A DNA stretch of 64,000 bases, from assembly GCF_030265065.1 (NCBI RefSeq), contig NC_080408.1, forward strand, positions 31,986,501 through 32,050,500, in the 5' to 3' direction. A model generated the notes under the pieces. The model was not told the origin of the DNA, searched no databases, and worked only from the letters and a program-made list of their open reading frames with translations. This stretch comes from Corythoichthys intestinalis (lineage: Eukaryota; Chordata; Actinopteri; Syngnathiformes; Syngnathidae). The stretch's first letter is position 1. Every line of letters begins with the position of its first letter. A program made the translations under genes and the position numbers. Of this stretch, positions 19,701 to 30,630 are shown one piece after another.

Positions 19701-22700
19701 CCAGGCAATTGTAGGTGGTTTATTTACCTGACATGTTTCAGCGAACACTTCCGCCTTCGTCAGAGAGTCCACAGGCGGAGGTGTTCGCCGAAACATGTCA
19801 GGTAAATAAAAGCTAACATCGCTAGCTTCTACTGTTCATTACACAACATGATCGGGGATTCGTCAAAACTTTTCCTTTATCCCAGGCAATACTAGGTGTT
19901 TTATTTACCATACATGCTTCAGATCATAAAAATAATAACAGCCTATGTTTTACCAATCTTGTAATCTCGATGGGTCTTGTCTCCATTCCATGTCAGGCAG
20001 TCTGGGCACATTGTTTGCATCCTGATTAGCGTCTGGCTAATACATGCACGGTCCAACATAAAATTCCAACATCCTCCTCTTCCTCCAACTCTTCAAAAAC
20101 TTGGATCTCCTCACTTGCACTCGATCTATCGCTTATATCACTGTTTGAATTATTGTTTGAAAAGCTTTTTATGGCGGCCATATGGAGCGCTGCCATCGCT
20201 GTTCTCAGTGTGACGTATCACTTCCGGGTTCGTCCCCTTCCAGGCTCGAACTTCAGAAACGCGATAATTATGTCAAATATACAACATATAAATTATTTTT
20301 TTCATGCTTTATTTGTTGGACAATGTTTTATTACATTAATTGTGACCCTTTTTGGCATTTTATGAAATTATTTCACATTTGGTCTTTAAATAATCTGCAA
20401 CGAAACTAGTGAGTAGTTAAACATTTCATTTGAATATGGAGTAAATATTAAGAAAAAAATTAGAAGTAGTGAATACTTACTACTGTGCAAACAACACTTT
20501 CATTGGTCAATATTTGAAACAGTCGACCCAAAATTACAGAAATACAAAGTCAATAATAAAATCCGTGATATAAATATGGGAAACTATTTAAAAGAAAAAA
20601 AAAAACAACTATAAAGATAAATGTAAAATGATTGAAAGTGACATTATTAGTCAATACCAATAAAAGAAATGAAGGACTACATATAATATTAGGAAAAATA
20701 TTAGAAATTCGCTCAACAATACAGTTAATTAACACACTTGAATGTGTGTTGCGGAAGAGAAAGAATGTGGTTGTCATCCCACCCCCTCAATTCAATGGTT
20801 GATAAAACTTGTTTTTGGCAGCTGAAAAAGGCTGTAGGCACATGAGTGTTGTTATAAGTGTTGTTATGAGTGTGTTTTCTATTAATTTTCCCGAGGCATT
20901 TCTTTGTGAATATTCATTGTTTTAGTCAGCGTGTCAGCCAAGCGTTGTTAATTTTTGTTAGCGCTTGAATAGTGTTTTCTGATTATTATTAGCATTACGC
21001 TCGATTAAAAATAGAATTGCTGACCATCGAGATCAACCTGAAGACATTTTCGATCCACAATTTCGATCTCAAGATTGCACAGCCCTACATCTGTGCATTT
21101 GTTTTCTGTAGTGCTTGTCCTCATTAGGGTTACGGGTGAGCTAAAGTCTATCCTGCAAAAGAAGGGTAAACCCAGGACTGGTTTGCCAATCCATCACAAA
21201 TTACATAAAAAAACAGTAGGTCCCCGACATGGTGTCAACCGGAAATACATCTAGCTGACATTAGCACCAACATATTAATAGTTAGTGTAGGCGCTTAATG
21301 TATTTCTTGCTGTTGTTTGTGTTTCTTTTCTCTCTTTTCTTGTGCTTCTTTTCTTCTGTTCCCCCATAACCCCTTCCTGTTCGCTGCTTTGTCGTAATAA
21401 ACGAGGTACTGTATGTTGAATGATCACAATGGGAGTATGTCATACTCTCAATGTGAAACATTAAAATTGTTCAGAACAACCGGACACTTAGACTTCCGTT
21501 CTCCGTGTCAAACAGCTGAAAAGGACAGGTTTAAGAAAAAAAAAATTACATAAAAAAAAAGACCACAAAAAGATTCACAGACCCACAGATATGTAAAAAT
21601 TAAGAGTCTTCAGGGGATGCTTTTAGAATGTGTAAGTAAGGAAACATACGCAGAGATTAAGGGGGAACCGGGCGGCACAGAACCCCCAGGTGGCCAAAAT
21701 TGTCATTACATGTAATTGACTTTCCTATTTATGAATTTAAAATTAAGACTTTGCCAGTAAAATGTTGCCTATAAAAGTTGTAAAGTAATAAACAACAAAA
21801 ATGAATGAAAAAAATATTTTTATAACGGGTAAAAATTATTTTTCGTACAGAACATGTGACTGGCACCTCAGAGACATTTGGTTTGCTTCGCCAAAAAAAG
21901 AAGAAAAAAAAAACTGAGGACAGAAGCTGCAAGATGGATATACATCGGTACCTCGACATACGATCGCTTCGAGACACGATCTCTTCGACATCGAACGTAA
22001 AATTTGACACACCATTTGTTTCTACATCCGACCACATGCTCTAAATACGACGATCTATGACAGCACCGCAGTTTCTTTGTTTTCCCGCAAGTAACGCATG
22101 GCAGATTTTTTTGTGAGGGAAATCAACATGGGTTCTAACAATGTTAGTGCAGTTGGTGAAAAAAAAGAAAACAAGGTGATGCTTACCTTTACCATTGACA
22201 TGAATATATATATGATAGAAAAATATGAGCGTGAGATGCGCATCCGTGATATGGCTCGCTCAACAATACAGACGTAGAGGTTCTATGACGGTCCTCCTCC
22301 GTTCACCAGTCTTTATAAGTTAAGGTGGCAATTATTATTGTGGTAACATTGCCAAAGAAATCGCCAGCTTCGTCAGGTTTATTCCATCAACTTGTGCCGA
22401 GTGTTCCCCACAGCAAGTAAACAAGGTGAAAGTGAAACTAAACTAGCTCACTCTATCAAGTCAGCCACGCGATGCGTTCAGGTACACCACGCAAACACAT
22501 TTGCCACATTAGAACCCGGTTTGTTACATTATTACTAGGGCTGTCAAAATTATCGCGTTAACGGGCGGTAATTAATTTTTTAAATTAATCACGTTAAAAT
22601 ATTTGAAGCAATTAACGCACATGCCCCGCTCAAAAAGATTAAAATGACAGCACAGTGCAATGTCCACTTGTTACTTGTGTTTTTTGGAGTTTTGTCGCCC

Positions 22701-24726
22701 TCTGCTGGCGCTTTGGTGCGACTGATTTTATGGGCTTCAGCACCCATAAGCATTGTGTAATTATTGACATCAACAATGGCGGGCTACTAATTTTTTTTTT
22801 GATTGAAAATTTTACAAATTTTATTAAAACGAAAACATTAAGAGGGGTTTTAATATAAAATTTCTATAACTTGCACTGACATTTATCTTTTAAGAACTAC
22901 AAGTCTTTCTATCCATGGATCCCTTTCATAGAATGTTAATAATGTTAATGCCATCTTGTTGATTTATTGTTATACTAAACAAATACAGTACTTATGTACC
23001 GTATGTTGAATGTATATATCCATCTTGTGTCTTATCTTTCCATTCCAACAATAATTTACAAAAAAATATGGCATATTTTATAGATGGTTTGAATTGCGAT
23101 TAATTACGATTAATTAATTTTTAAGCTGTAATTAACTCGATTAAAAACTTTAATTGTTTGACAACACTAATTATTACAGGTATTATTATTATTGCTATTA
23201 TTATATTATTATTCCGATTTTTATTCATAATGTATTTGTTTTGCTCTTTGTAATTGATATTTGCAATAGTAACATCAATATTAGTGTAGGTTTTCGGGCT
23301 GTGAAACGAATTAGTGGAATTGTAGTGTATTGTTATGGAAAAATCCTGCTCGATATACGACCATTTCGACTTACAAACAAGGTCCTGGAATGAATTAACT
23401 TCATATGTAGAGGTACCACTTTGTACATTATTTTTTTCAAACCTAAGCTGAATAACCTAAGCTTTCAAAAGCGACAAAAACTGCTGAGCGAGAACCAAGG
23501 ACTGAACATGTGGACCATGAAATGCCAGAGAGCACTGCCAAAATGGTGAGCGGAATTTCAGTTTGCCCTACTAAAGATGTTAATTGTACAACAGAGCCAC
23601 CACCGGGCATACCATATTCAATGGACGACGATCTTGGCCAAAGGCATAGCTATCCTAAGCAGCCTGATTTAGAATTCCCCTCAAAAATGATGGGAAACAA
23701 AAAAAAATGCTTATTTTCAACATAAGAGAACAGACAACAGAAAAACGTGCGTGCACACACACACACATCTGGGATGCCTGTATGTACGAGGATGGGCTAA
23801 GCTACTATCCGAGCATATATCTTGCAAGTTAATTTTATTGCTGACACCGCGTTTCGGGGTCATCAACATGTTTTGCGCCCCCTGCCAAAAAAGGAACCCA
23901 ACATACCCTGGAAAAAAATCTGTAGGGTCTGGCTGAGATTCAAACCTGTGACCTCTTGTTTGTGAGGCCAATGTGCTATCAAACACATTTTACTGGAATT
24001 GGTTCAACTCTATTGTCTTACTTAATACTCCAGTCTGGTTTGCGAGGAGCTTCAAGGGGATCAAATCAGCCGACATCATCTGAATAATTCCATTGACTTC
24101 CTGAGTGGCGCCAGGATATGGGACCCCGTTGAGGAGGACCCGTCCTAGGACTGGTTGAGTGCCCAACACCACCCACTGCTGCAGCTGAACGACCATTGTG
24201 TCTGAACAGAAACCAAAACAGACCAGAATGAAAGTAGGTTATTTCGGGACATGGGAATTAAAGTGAGTTAATGCATAACTCGGCCACAAAGTTGATTGAC
24301 ACTATGGATTTAAATGACATTGGAATGTTGTACTGCATATACTGTATGTGTCCTTTAGCTGACTTGCGCTGGAAAAGCGCTACATTGATTAGTCACGAAT
24401 CAGCACATAAATCAAAGAGAAAACAAGTGTCCATACTTCTGGACATTTTAGTCTTCAATTCTTTTGGGCATACACGTTACCACTAAATGACTAGTAAACT
24501 AAATATGTATAATACAGATGAATAGCTATAATATACTTTAATTATCATTCATTTTCGAAGTGCGAGCTTCGACAAAGCAACAGTGTACAATACAAAAAGT
24601 TTATCATTTATCGCATTCCCCCCTTGGTTTAATTACAAAGAAAACGCGTTTCTTACCCACTGGAACTGGTAGAGTCAGTGACAAACGGGCCAGGGTGACA
24701 AGCACGAAAATACTATCAAAATGCAT
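15419..24726 (-). CDS. MHC class I-like membrane protein, candidate teleost H lineage
   Basis: Seven exons: 24726-24657, 24201-24022, 18649-18401, 17718-17605, 17296-17204, 15717-15700, 15504-15419. They sum to 810 nt, every intron is GT-AG and phase 1, and no stop falls inside. The 269-residue product has a signal peptide (1-23, MHFDSIFVLVTLARLSLTLP). Residues 24-83 are a short alpha1-like segment with one glycosylation site (NQT, 78). Residues 84-166 align with an MHC class I alpha2 domain: paired Cys (95 and 152), DGSLYLSL, then W-x10-K-x2-WE as in class I. Residues 167-204 form a Cys-rich stalk with three Cys. The helix FFIPILGLLAFIGVTALSLL (211-232) crosses the membrane. The tail (233-269) has HYSKDEEE and ends NGYRSL, a YxxPhi-type motif. 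No Ig alpha3 domain exists. Loss of alpha3, a decayed alpha1 and a Tyr-bearing tail are what is known of the teleost H lineage. Gene structure is secure; the lineage call is inference. The alternative is another EPCR-like protein. Confidence 0.75.
15873..16715. mobile_element. TA-flanked transposon, GGTACCTC family, copy A
   Basis: An 843-bp element between TA dinucleotides (15871-15872, 16716-16717). Ends are CAGTTGTACCTCTACATACG and (reversed) CAGTGGTACCTCGACATCCG. Target and tip style resemble pogo/Tigger-type elements; the family name is inference. It lies in intron 6 of the MHC-like gene. Related copies lie at 21943-23422 and 58498-59222. Confidence 0.75.
16745..16815. repeat. (GT)n microsatellite
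   Basis: About 35 GT units with a few C interruptions, directly after transposon copy A. Confidence 0.95.
19059..19270 (+). pseudogene. THAP-domain fragment
   Basis: ATG at 19059 opens MPRRCVAMYCSQSKEKLSVW, PKDRRARKWTSFVRTK, then TGA. The next stretch in the same and neighbouring frames reads NFTPRL, CSLCYKNFEDACFLNRSAYD, QGFAKK. The spacing Cys-x4-Cys, Trp, Cys, then NFEDACF resembles a THAP zinc finger (the final His is replaced by Tyr in this reading). At least two stops break it. It belongs to the transposon at 18671-21087. Confidence 0.5.
19536..19808. repeat. Tandem hairpin repeats
   Basis: Two units of about 186 bp. Each holds a large near-perfect hairpin: TTATTTACCTGACATGTTTC continues to CTTCCGCCTTCGTC, then a spacer of about 10 bp, then the reverse complement ending GAAACATGTCAGGTAAATAA. 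The first hairpin (19536-19627) has arms of about 40 bp; the second (19721-19808) has a few mismatches. Each is followed by GCTAACATC.CTAGCTTCTA. A third partial unit follows (19860-19915). Confidence 0.85.
21112..21535. repeat. Retrotransposon-like tails
   Basis: 21112-21190 resembles the common fish repeat with GTCCTCATTAGGGTTACGGG. 21215-21535 (CCGACATGGTGTCAACCGGA to AACAGCTGAAAAGGACAGG) recurs at 35545-35850 and ends in A-rich sequence in both places, as a retroposed 3' end would. Family unknown. It lies in intron 2 of the MHC-like gene. Confidence 0.6.
21943..23422. mobile_element. TA-flanked transposon, GGTACCTC family, copy B, with nested hAT
   Basis: The left end CATCGGTACCTCGACATACG has TA before it (21941-21942). 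The right end ...ATGTAGAGGTACCACTTTG is followed by TA. Orientation is opposite to copy A. Removing the hAT at 22536-23169 leaves a copy similar in length to copy A. It lies in intron 2 of the MHC-like gene. Confidence 0.75.
22536..23169. mobile_element. Non-autonomous hAT, TAGGGCTGTCAAA family
   Basis: A 634-bp element, TAGGGCTGTCAAAATTATCG to ...GTTTGACAACACTA, flanked by the exact 8-bp duplication ATTATTAC (22528-22535, 23170-23177). GATTAATTACGATTAATTAA blocks lie at the ends. Its interior (about 22795-22910) is similar to 33125-33240 inside the hAT at 30823. No coding sequence. Confidence 0.9.
23424..24021. other. Intron 2 remainder of the MHC-like gene
   Basis: No gene recognised. Contains a short CA run (23753-23766). 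The rest is unremarkable single-copy-looking sequence. Confidence 0.5.
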
Positions 24727-25440
24727 TGGTTCTCGTCCCAAAACGATAATAAATAACTATAATCCTATAATTTGAACATACGCTACACGTACCTCGCGTG
24801 TCTCTCTATTTTTATCTTGAAGTGTTTCAGTTTAATATTGAGACAAACTTCCCTTTAGTACCTCTGATTGGTTCAAAGAACGGAAACGCACGGTAAATGT
24901 CCACCCACAATTATAATGTAGGCAAAAATTTTATTGTTACTCATTTTTGTTGCAGCATTTCTGAATATCTGCACGTATTTTGCGATGATCAATAAAAAAA
25001 TAGGCACGTAAATAATTTCCAATAAAATTAACGAATTAATAAAGTATTGCATTTTGGATGGAAAAATCAATTATTTAAATAGTAATAAAGATTTATTAAA
25101 AAAAAAAAAAAAAAGAAAAAAGAAAAAAACGGAAAAATAAAAAACGATGTGTAACCTAGAAATATGAACATTGTATGGAAATCGGATTAATTTACAAAAA
25201 TTAAAAAAAAAAAAAAAACAATTTCAAACAAATCTTTATGCATTGTATAAGAATAATAATAGACAAGTTTCTGAGCCTAGCCTATGTTAAGGTACGCTAA
25301 GGTACTTCAATTTCTTCTGTCTGCTCGCAACTTCCGTTTTACAATTTCTCCATCCAAAATGACAGTGAAGCTGAATTAACATTACTCATCAAAATCCCTT
25401 AAAAAAGTCAATTTGGAAATACCGCATCCATCTGCCATCA
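24727..25440. other. 5' flank of the MHC-like gene
   Basis: AT-rich with poly-A runs (25099-25135, 25200-25219). This should hold the MHC-like gene's promoter on the minus strand. I see no recognisable interferon or SXY-type element by eye. Confidence 0.4.
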
Positions 25441-25476
25441 TCACGACAGGGGAGGACAACATGTTCATGAAGGCAA

Positions 25477-26123
25477 ATGGGGAACCAAGCTTGTGCCACC
25501 ACAAAGACCGACTGTTTTTGTAGCCGTGTTACCACTGTGTTATGGAAGGTATGTTCTTCCTATCACTGCATTTTCATGTGTGCAGTGTTCAAGAAATACT
25601 AAAGCTAAAATATTGCACATGAAACGATTTGTTGCCTTTGATATTGTTATTACGATGATGATTGTAATTATGATGATCTTTAATAATATTTACTACAACT
25701 ACTGTATCTGTTGCTAGCCTGTAGCTAATCAGTATGTGAAGCATGGCACAATTGTGTAAACGCATAAATGCAAGTGTTACAAGTTTTTGTTCGTTTGTTT
25801 ACAGGTGGAAAATGCTGTAAGGCAAGGGAAGACAGCTTGACTTGTACGTTGATGGACATATATCGAGACTACGTGCATTCTACTTTGATGATGGAAGGCT
25901 CGACTTCCAGGGGCGGCCAAGAGGCAGGGGCTGGGACAGACAGTGGCTCGCCTTGCGGCAGACCGTTAGATCGATCCCCGGATCCAAGCACAAGCTTTTT
26001 AACTGCAACAACTTTAAGATACACTATTGGAGTTGGTATTACCGAGGACAGCTGGAGAAAGCCCATCTGAATGCCGCCGAGGGTTTCATATTGTCGGGTG
26101 AAAGTTTGGCGAGGCTCCCTTAA
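25477..26123 (+). other. Unrecognised spliced gene or pseudogene
   Basis: Candidate exon 1 (ATG near 25477) reads MGNQACATTKTDCFCSRV, then TTVLWK and ends at AAG|gtatgt (25549). The second exon follows a T-rich acceptor ending TTTACAG (25804). It reads VENAVRQGKTA; after a one-base shift, DLYVDGHISRLRAFYFDDGR, LDFQGRPRGRGWDRQW, LFNCNNFKIHYWSWYYRG and on to a stop at 26121. The long frame (25821-26123) is rich in Trp, Tyr and Arg, shows no stop for 94 codons and looks like true protein. I do not recognise the family. The frame change near 25838 may mean a pseudogene, a different exon edge or a sequence error. AATAAA follows at about 26238. Confidence 0.4.
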
Positions 26124-26129
26124 GCTCTG

Positions 26130-27032
26130 CTTTCTGATAACACATTCCACGTATGCTCAACATTTGTTAATATTTTTCTAATAATTATATAAATAGTGAT
26201 TCATTGACCTGTTTTGCACATGCACCAATCGTTTAAAATAAAACAAGAAACGGAATCATGTTATCCAAATGTTTTATTGCAATCAATGTCTGCAATAAAA
26301 AAGAATGATATACTATTTTTGTTTATATGTACATACCTTGCAGTATTTTCTTGCAACAGCAAAATCCGTGTCAGCCCATCTGCATTCGGCAAATCTAATA
26401 TAATTTGTAGTTTCACCTCATTTTGGTCACTCAAGTGGCCAGCCTATCAATCTACACGTCACGTCAACACAGGCTGACAGGTTGCTATAATTTTGTCCAC
26501 GAATGATCAATGAAGTGATAAGAACAATCATACAATCTCATCTACGTCGTGAAAAATGGTATTAAAGATGTCACGAGGAAGGGCAGGCAATTTGTGATAC
26601 TGACATTTGATTGGTTAAATTCGTACCATATTAAGAAAAATGTTTGACCAAATGTTGGACAGCCACTTAATATATAAATATTTGTCGTTATTCATGTCCT
26701 TCTCCACTATTAAACATCAGAAAAATGAAAATCTTTTATTTATTTATTTATTTTTAAATACAATTCTTACCACACTTTGTACATGACAAAGATGTTGTCT
26801 TTCCCTGTAACAAAGAAGTAAATAGCAGAATTCATTTCCAGTTCACCCTAAAAGGACAGTTGAAAATGTACATTTTGTGATGATCGGTAAATTGGTTTCT
26901 AGTCCATTTTATAAACATAATTATATTAAGTTTCATATTTGTTTTCTAATTGTTTCATTGTGTAGGAATACAATTTGTTTGAAAACACTTTAAGGTAATC
27001 AAATTTAACCCTTTAGCCCACAACATGCGGCC
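26130..27032. other. Intergenic, nothing recognised
   Basis: AT-rich sequence with a short TTTA run near 26735-26753. No gene or clear repeat end seen. Confidence 0.5.
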
Positions 27033-28806
27033 TTGACATCCTTCCCTCAAACTTTTTCAAAACTGTTTTTCATTGCATAGCCCCAGACATACTTCAGATT
27101 ATAAATACTTCTCTCCAAACAGGAGAGTTTCCACAGACTTTAAAAACTGCAGTAATAAAACCTCTCCTAAAAAAAACCTAATCTGGATGCCTCAACCATT
27201 AGCAATTACAGGCCAATATCAAATCTGACATTCCTGGGGTAAATTATCGAAAGGGTTGTGTTCGAACAGATCCAGACTTTTATGATGCAAAACAATCTTT
27301 TTAACTCGTTTCAGTCTGGATTTCGGCCACAACACAGCACTGAGACCGCGCTTATCAAAGTCCTAAATGATATTCGTTGGAATACCAATGCAGGCAAATC
27401 ATCTGTTCTGTTACTATTGGATCTCAGCGCCGCATTCGCACGGTTGATCACAACATACTACTCAGCAGATTGGAACAGTGGGTAGGGTTTACTGACACTA
27501 TTCTTCAGTGGTTTACATCCTATTTACATGATAGGGATTTCTTTGTGTCAATCGGAAACTATCAGTCAGAACGAACCAAATTCATGTGTGGAGTCCCTCA
27601 AGGGTCAATTCTTGGACCACTCTTATTTAACATCTATATGCTTCCGTTAGCTCAGAAAATGGAACAGTATGACATCTCCTATCACGCCAATGCAGATGAC
27701 ACACAACTGTACATTTCTGTGTCCCCACATGATTATAGTCCCTTAGTCTCCCTGAGTAAATGAATTTATCAAATCAATGAATGGATGTGCCAGAATTTTC
27801 TCCAGTTAAATGTGGAGAAGACAGAGGTGATCATTTTTGGGCCAAAAAAGGAAAGGTCAAAGATAAGCAGGCAACTTAGCACAATGTCACTTACAGCTAC
27901 AAATCAAGTCAGAAACCTTGGCGTAATTATTGCTCAGACCTAAAATTTGATAGCCATCTAAAGTCCGTCACTAAATCCGCTTATTACCACCTAAAAAATA
28001 TAACCAGAATTAAAGGGCTTCTGACTCAACAAGACATGGAAAAACTTATGCATGCATTCATTTTCAGCAGATTGGACTATTGCAACAGTATATTTACGGG
28101 TCTTGATAAAAAATCAGTCAGGAAGCTGCAGCTAGTACAGAATGCTGCTGCCAGAGTCCTCACAAATACAAGGAAGCTGGACCACATTACACCGGTTTTG
28201 AAATCGCTACACTGGCTTCCAGTGAGTCAAAGGATAGACTATAAAATACTACTGCTCGTCTACAAAACACTTAAGGGCCTTGGACCAAAATACATGCTTG
28301 ACTTGTTAGATTCCTATGAGACATCTAGACCCCTAAGGTCGTCTGGAACCGGTCTTCTGCATGTTCCAAGAACAAGAACCAAGCAGGGTGAGGCAGCATT
28401 TAGTTATTATGCTCCTCACCTCTGGAACAAGTTACCTGAACGTCTGAAGTCTGGTCAAACTGTTAGCTCTTTTAAATCAGGGCTAAAAACGCTTTTGTTT
28501 AGCACTGCATATCCATAACTGGCTATATATTTCAGTCTACCTACTTTCTATTCCTCTTGTGCATATCTCCATTGCTGGTTTCAATTATTAGTAGTAGTAG
28601 TAGTTTTTGTTTTATTTTTATTTTTTGTTTTATTTTTATTTATTTATTTTTATTCTATTTGTGATTAAATGCGATCTTTTGTCTTGGTTTTTACGTTGTA
28701 TTGATTTAAATGTGATTTTTATGATCTTCATGTGATGTAAAGCACTTTGAATTGCCTTGTGTTGAATTGTGCTATATAAATAAATTTGCCTTGCCTTGCC
28801 TTGCCT
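27033..28806 (+). mobile_element. L2-type LINE, 5' truncated
   Basis: A non-LTR retrotransposon missing its 5' half. Reverse transcriptase blocks read LFNSFQSGFRPQHSTETALI, then LLLDLSAAF, a frame change near 27440, VDHNILLSRLEQW, FMCGVPQGSILGPLLFNIYM and HANADDTQLYIS. The catalytic YADD is changed to NADD. After further breaks the C-terminal part (28036-28518) reads FIFSRLDYCNSIFTGLDKKS, LQLVQNAAARVLTNTRK and LPERLKSGQTVSSFKSGLKT. The 3' end is GCTATATAAATAAATTTGCC followed by a TTGCC microsatellite (28787-28806), typical of L2/CR1-group tails in fish. Dead copy. Confidence 0.9.
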
Positions 28807-28859
28807 TTCATCGAGGCGTTACAATTTTTTCCCCTCCGTAGGCTACTCATAAACATGGC

Positions 28860-29030
28860 TCTGCTATTCACGGCGTTAGACGTCGACTCAATTTTGACTG
28901 GGAGGGGGCCAGTAAATTCATCAATGCCAGTGACTCAGTGGCACTGAAACAAAACCATTCACAGCGAATCTTCCTGGTTTAAATGTATAGGATGTCCATC
29001 ACCATCAATGGCATTCAATGAGTTAAATAT
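28860..29030. repeat. Dispersed 'TTTGACTGG' repeat
   Basis: Sequence with CAATTTTGACTGGGAGGG and GTCCATCACCATCAATGGCA. Similar stretches lie at 40640-40930, 46010-46090 and 62745-63150, so it is a dispersed family. No clear ends. Confidence 0.5.
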
Positions 29031-29689
29031 GAAAAAACTTAGGGCAGTAGCCAGTGTGTATTTCTGTGTTTATTCATTTTAATTTCATTATTTTTTTTAT
29101 ATTTTTGTAGTTATAGTTTTTTTTTGTATAAAATAGCTGTCCACAGTAGTGACCAATGTCCCTAAAAGGGTTAAGCCGGGGATCAGCAACCCGCGGCTCT
29201 AGAGCCGCGTACGGCTCTTTAGTGCTGCCCTAGTGGCTCCCAGGAGTTTTTTTTTTTTAATTTTGAAAATGGAAAAAGATGGGGGAGGGAAATATACGGT
29301 ATATTTTGTTTTCATATTGTTCCTGTAGTAGGACAGACTTGACACAAACTCTTCTAAATTCTTTTAATCCATCAATATTGTAATGAAGTTAAACTTGAGG
29401 CGGTATCGTACAACAGAAAAACCTGTCAAGCTGTACATTTTTGGCGTAATTTGTACAAGTGAGCTCTGATTTTTAAATGTGTTCGCTGTATGTTCAAAAT
29501 CTGTACGTTTTTCGTGCGTTACGGTTTTTTTTCTCCTTTCGGATTTTGTCACCATTTCCGCAATGAGACAATGTGTGTCACTATGCGTTACTACGTTGGT
29601 TGATTGACGCGACAAAAGTCAGAGACACGGAGAGAGGAGCGTGTTTGTTGTGACGTTGTAGCAAACGCGATGCTAGGCTAGATGGCTCC

Positions 29690-30240
29690 AATATTTCCTG
29701 ACTGTAGCCGACAGCCTACAATCTACGCCTGGATATCACATGCATATAGAACTACATGTGAAATGACAGACCCGGCGGCGTTAGTCAACAGCCACCATCT
29801 TAAAGCAGTAGACTTCTCAGAAAGGCTCTGTTGTAGTGAAGCTTCCAAGCGGACCTAAGTAACTTTTTTTATCTAAAATACTCCTAAATCGGCAAAATCT
29901 TGACTTGAATCTATCTTTAAATGATGAAACAGTTTTAAAACTTACACATGTCGAAAGTAGACAGAAGGGAATTAATGCAAAAACGGGAGCAATTTTAACA
30001 ACTTCAACAGTTGATTCACAACATTAAATGACTTCCAAACATAGCAAAGGTTACTATGTTTTTTGTTTTTTGAAAAAAATGAAAAAAAAAAAAAAAAAAA
30101 ACATGAAAGGTAACACCAGTTACTTTGCCTAGTAACTAATTACTCGTACATTCATTCATTCAGTAACCAAGTTACTAATTACTTTTGGGGAGAAGTAATT
30201 TGTAACTTAATTACTTTTTAAAAGTAAGATTAACAACACT
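29690..30240. mobile_element. hAT fragment related to the 2196-3141 element
   Basis: 29780-30030 matches 2610-2840 closely (CCATCTTAAAGCAGTA, TTGACTTGAATCTATCTTTA, ACATGTCGAAAGTAGACA). 30110-30240 holds GTAACT/AGTTAC-rich sequence ending AACAACACTGG, the style of another hAT terminus. Boundaries unclear. Confidence 0.55.
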
Positions 30241-30259
30241 GGTCATAAAGATGAAGTCT

Positions 30260-30630
30260 GCAGAATAAAAAAAATTGACGAAAGCGGAGATTTTATTCTG
30301 CCAATTTGTTGCCGAACACAATTTGCCTGCAACTATTGCTGATCACTTCTCAGAATTAACAAAAGAAATGTTCCCTGACTCAAAGATTGCATCGGTAAGT
30401 TAATTTTATCAGTTGACCTTTTTTATTTATAATTGGACACTCTAACGAACTACCTTCAAGTCAAACTGAATCGCGAGCTGAAGTGCCATGAAGTGCAGCC
30501 ATCAAGACATGATAGAAATTGCCAAAAGTGCTACATACAATTACAAAAAAAGTCACTGTTAAATTTTAGTAATCACGATGTAGCTGAAGATATTGATTGT
30601 TCTTTGATTGCACGAGGTTATATGTTATAA
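30260..30630 (+). pseudogene. hAT transposase remnant of the outer element
   Basis: First piece (30277-30395): AEILFCQFVAEHNLPATIAD, then HFSELTKEMFPDSKIAS, ending at a GT donor (gtaagtt). Second piece (30433-30630): MDTLTNYLQVKLNRELKCHE, VQPSRHDRNCQKCY... to a stop. These resemble N-terminal and C-terminal parts of one hAT transposase/ZBED-type family; the catalytic middle is absent. AATAAA follows at 30639. Confidence 0.55.

Larger units (their letters stand above)
18671..21087. mobile_element. DNA transposon with TAGGGCTGGGCGATC ends
   Basis: The left end is TAGGGCTGGGCGATCTGACC; the right end reads ...TTGCACAGCCCTA. Flanking 8-mers CATTCATG and CATCTGTG match at five of eight, compatible with an old 8-bp duplication. 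Inside are a THAP-type exon (19059), tandem hairpin repeats (19536-19808) and AT-rich filler. An 8-bp target with a THAP protein would fit a P-element-like or hAT origin. It starts 21 bp upstream of exon 3 of the MHC-like gene. Confidence 0.5.

Noticed and set aside
19536-19915. Possible CRISPR-like array
   Set aside because: The units are 186 bp with large hairpins and no unique spacers of constant size, and this is a vertebrate genome; it is a tandem repeat inside a transposon.
15419-24726. Uroplakin or EPCR identity for the membrane protein
   Set aside because: Uroplakin tail and membrane motifs are absent. EPCR also lacks alpha3 but has a very short tail and a full alpha1; the long Tyr-containing tail fits the H lineage better.
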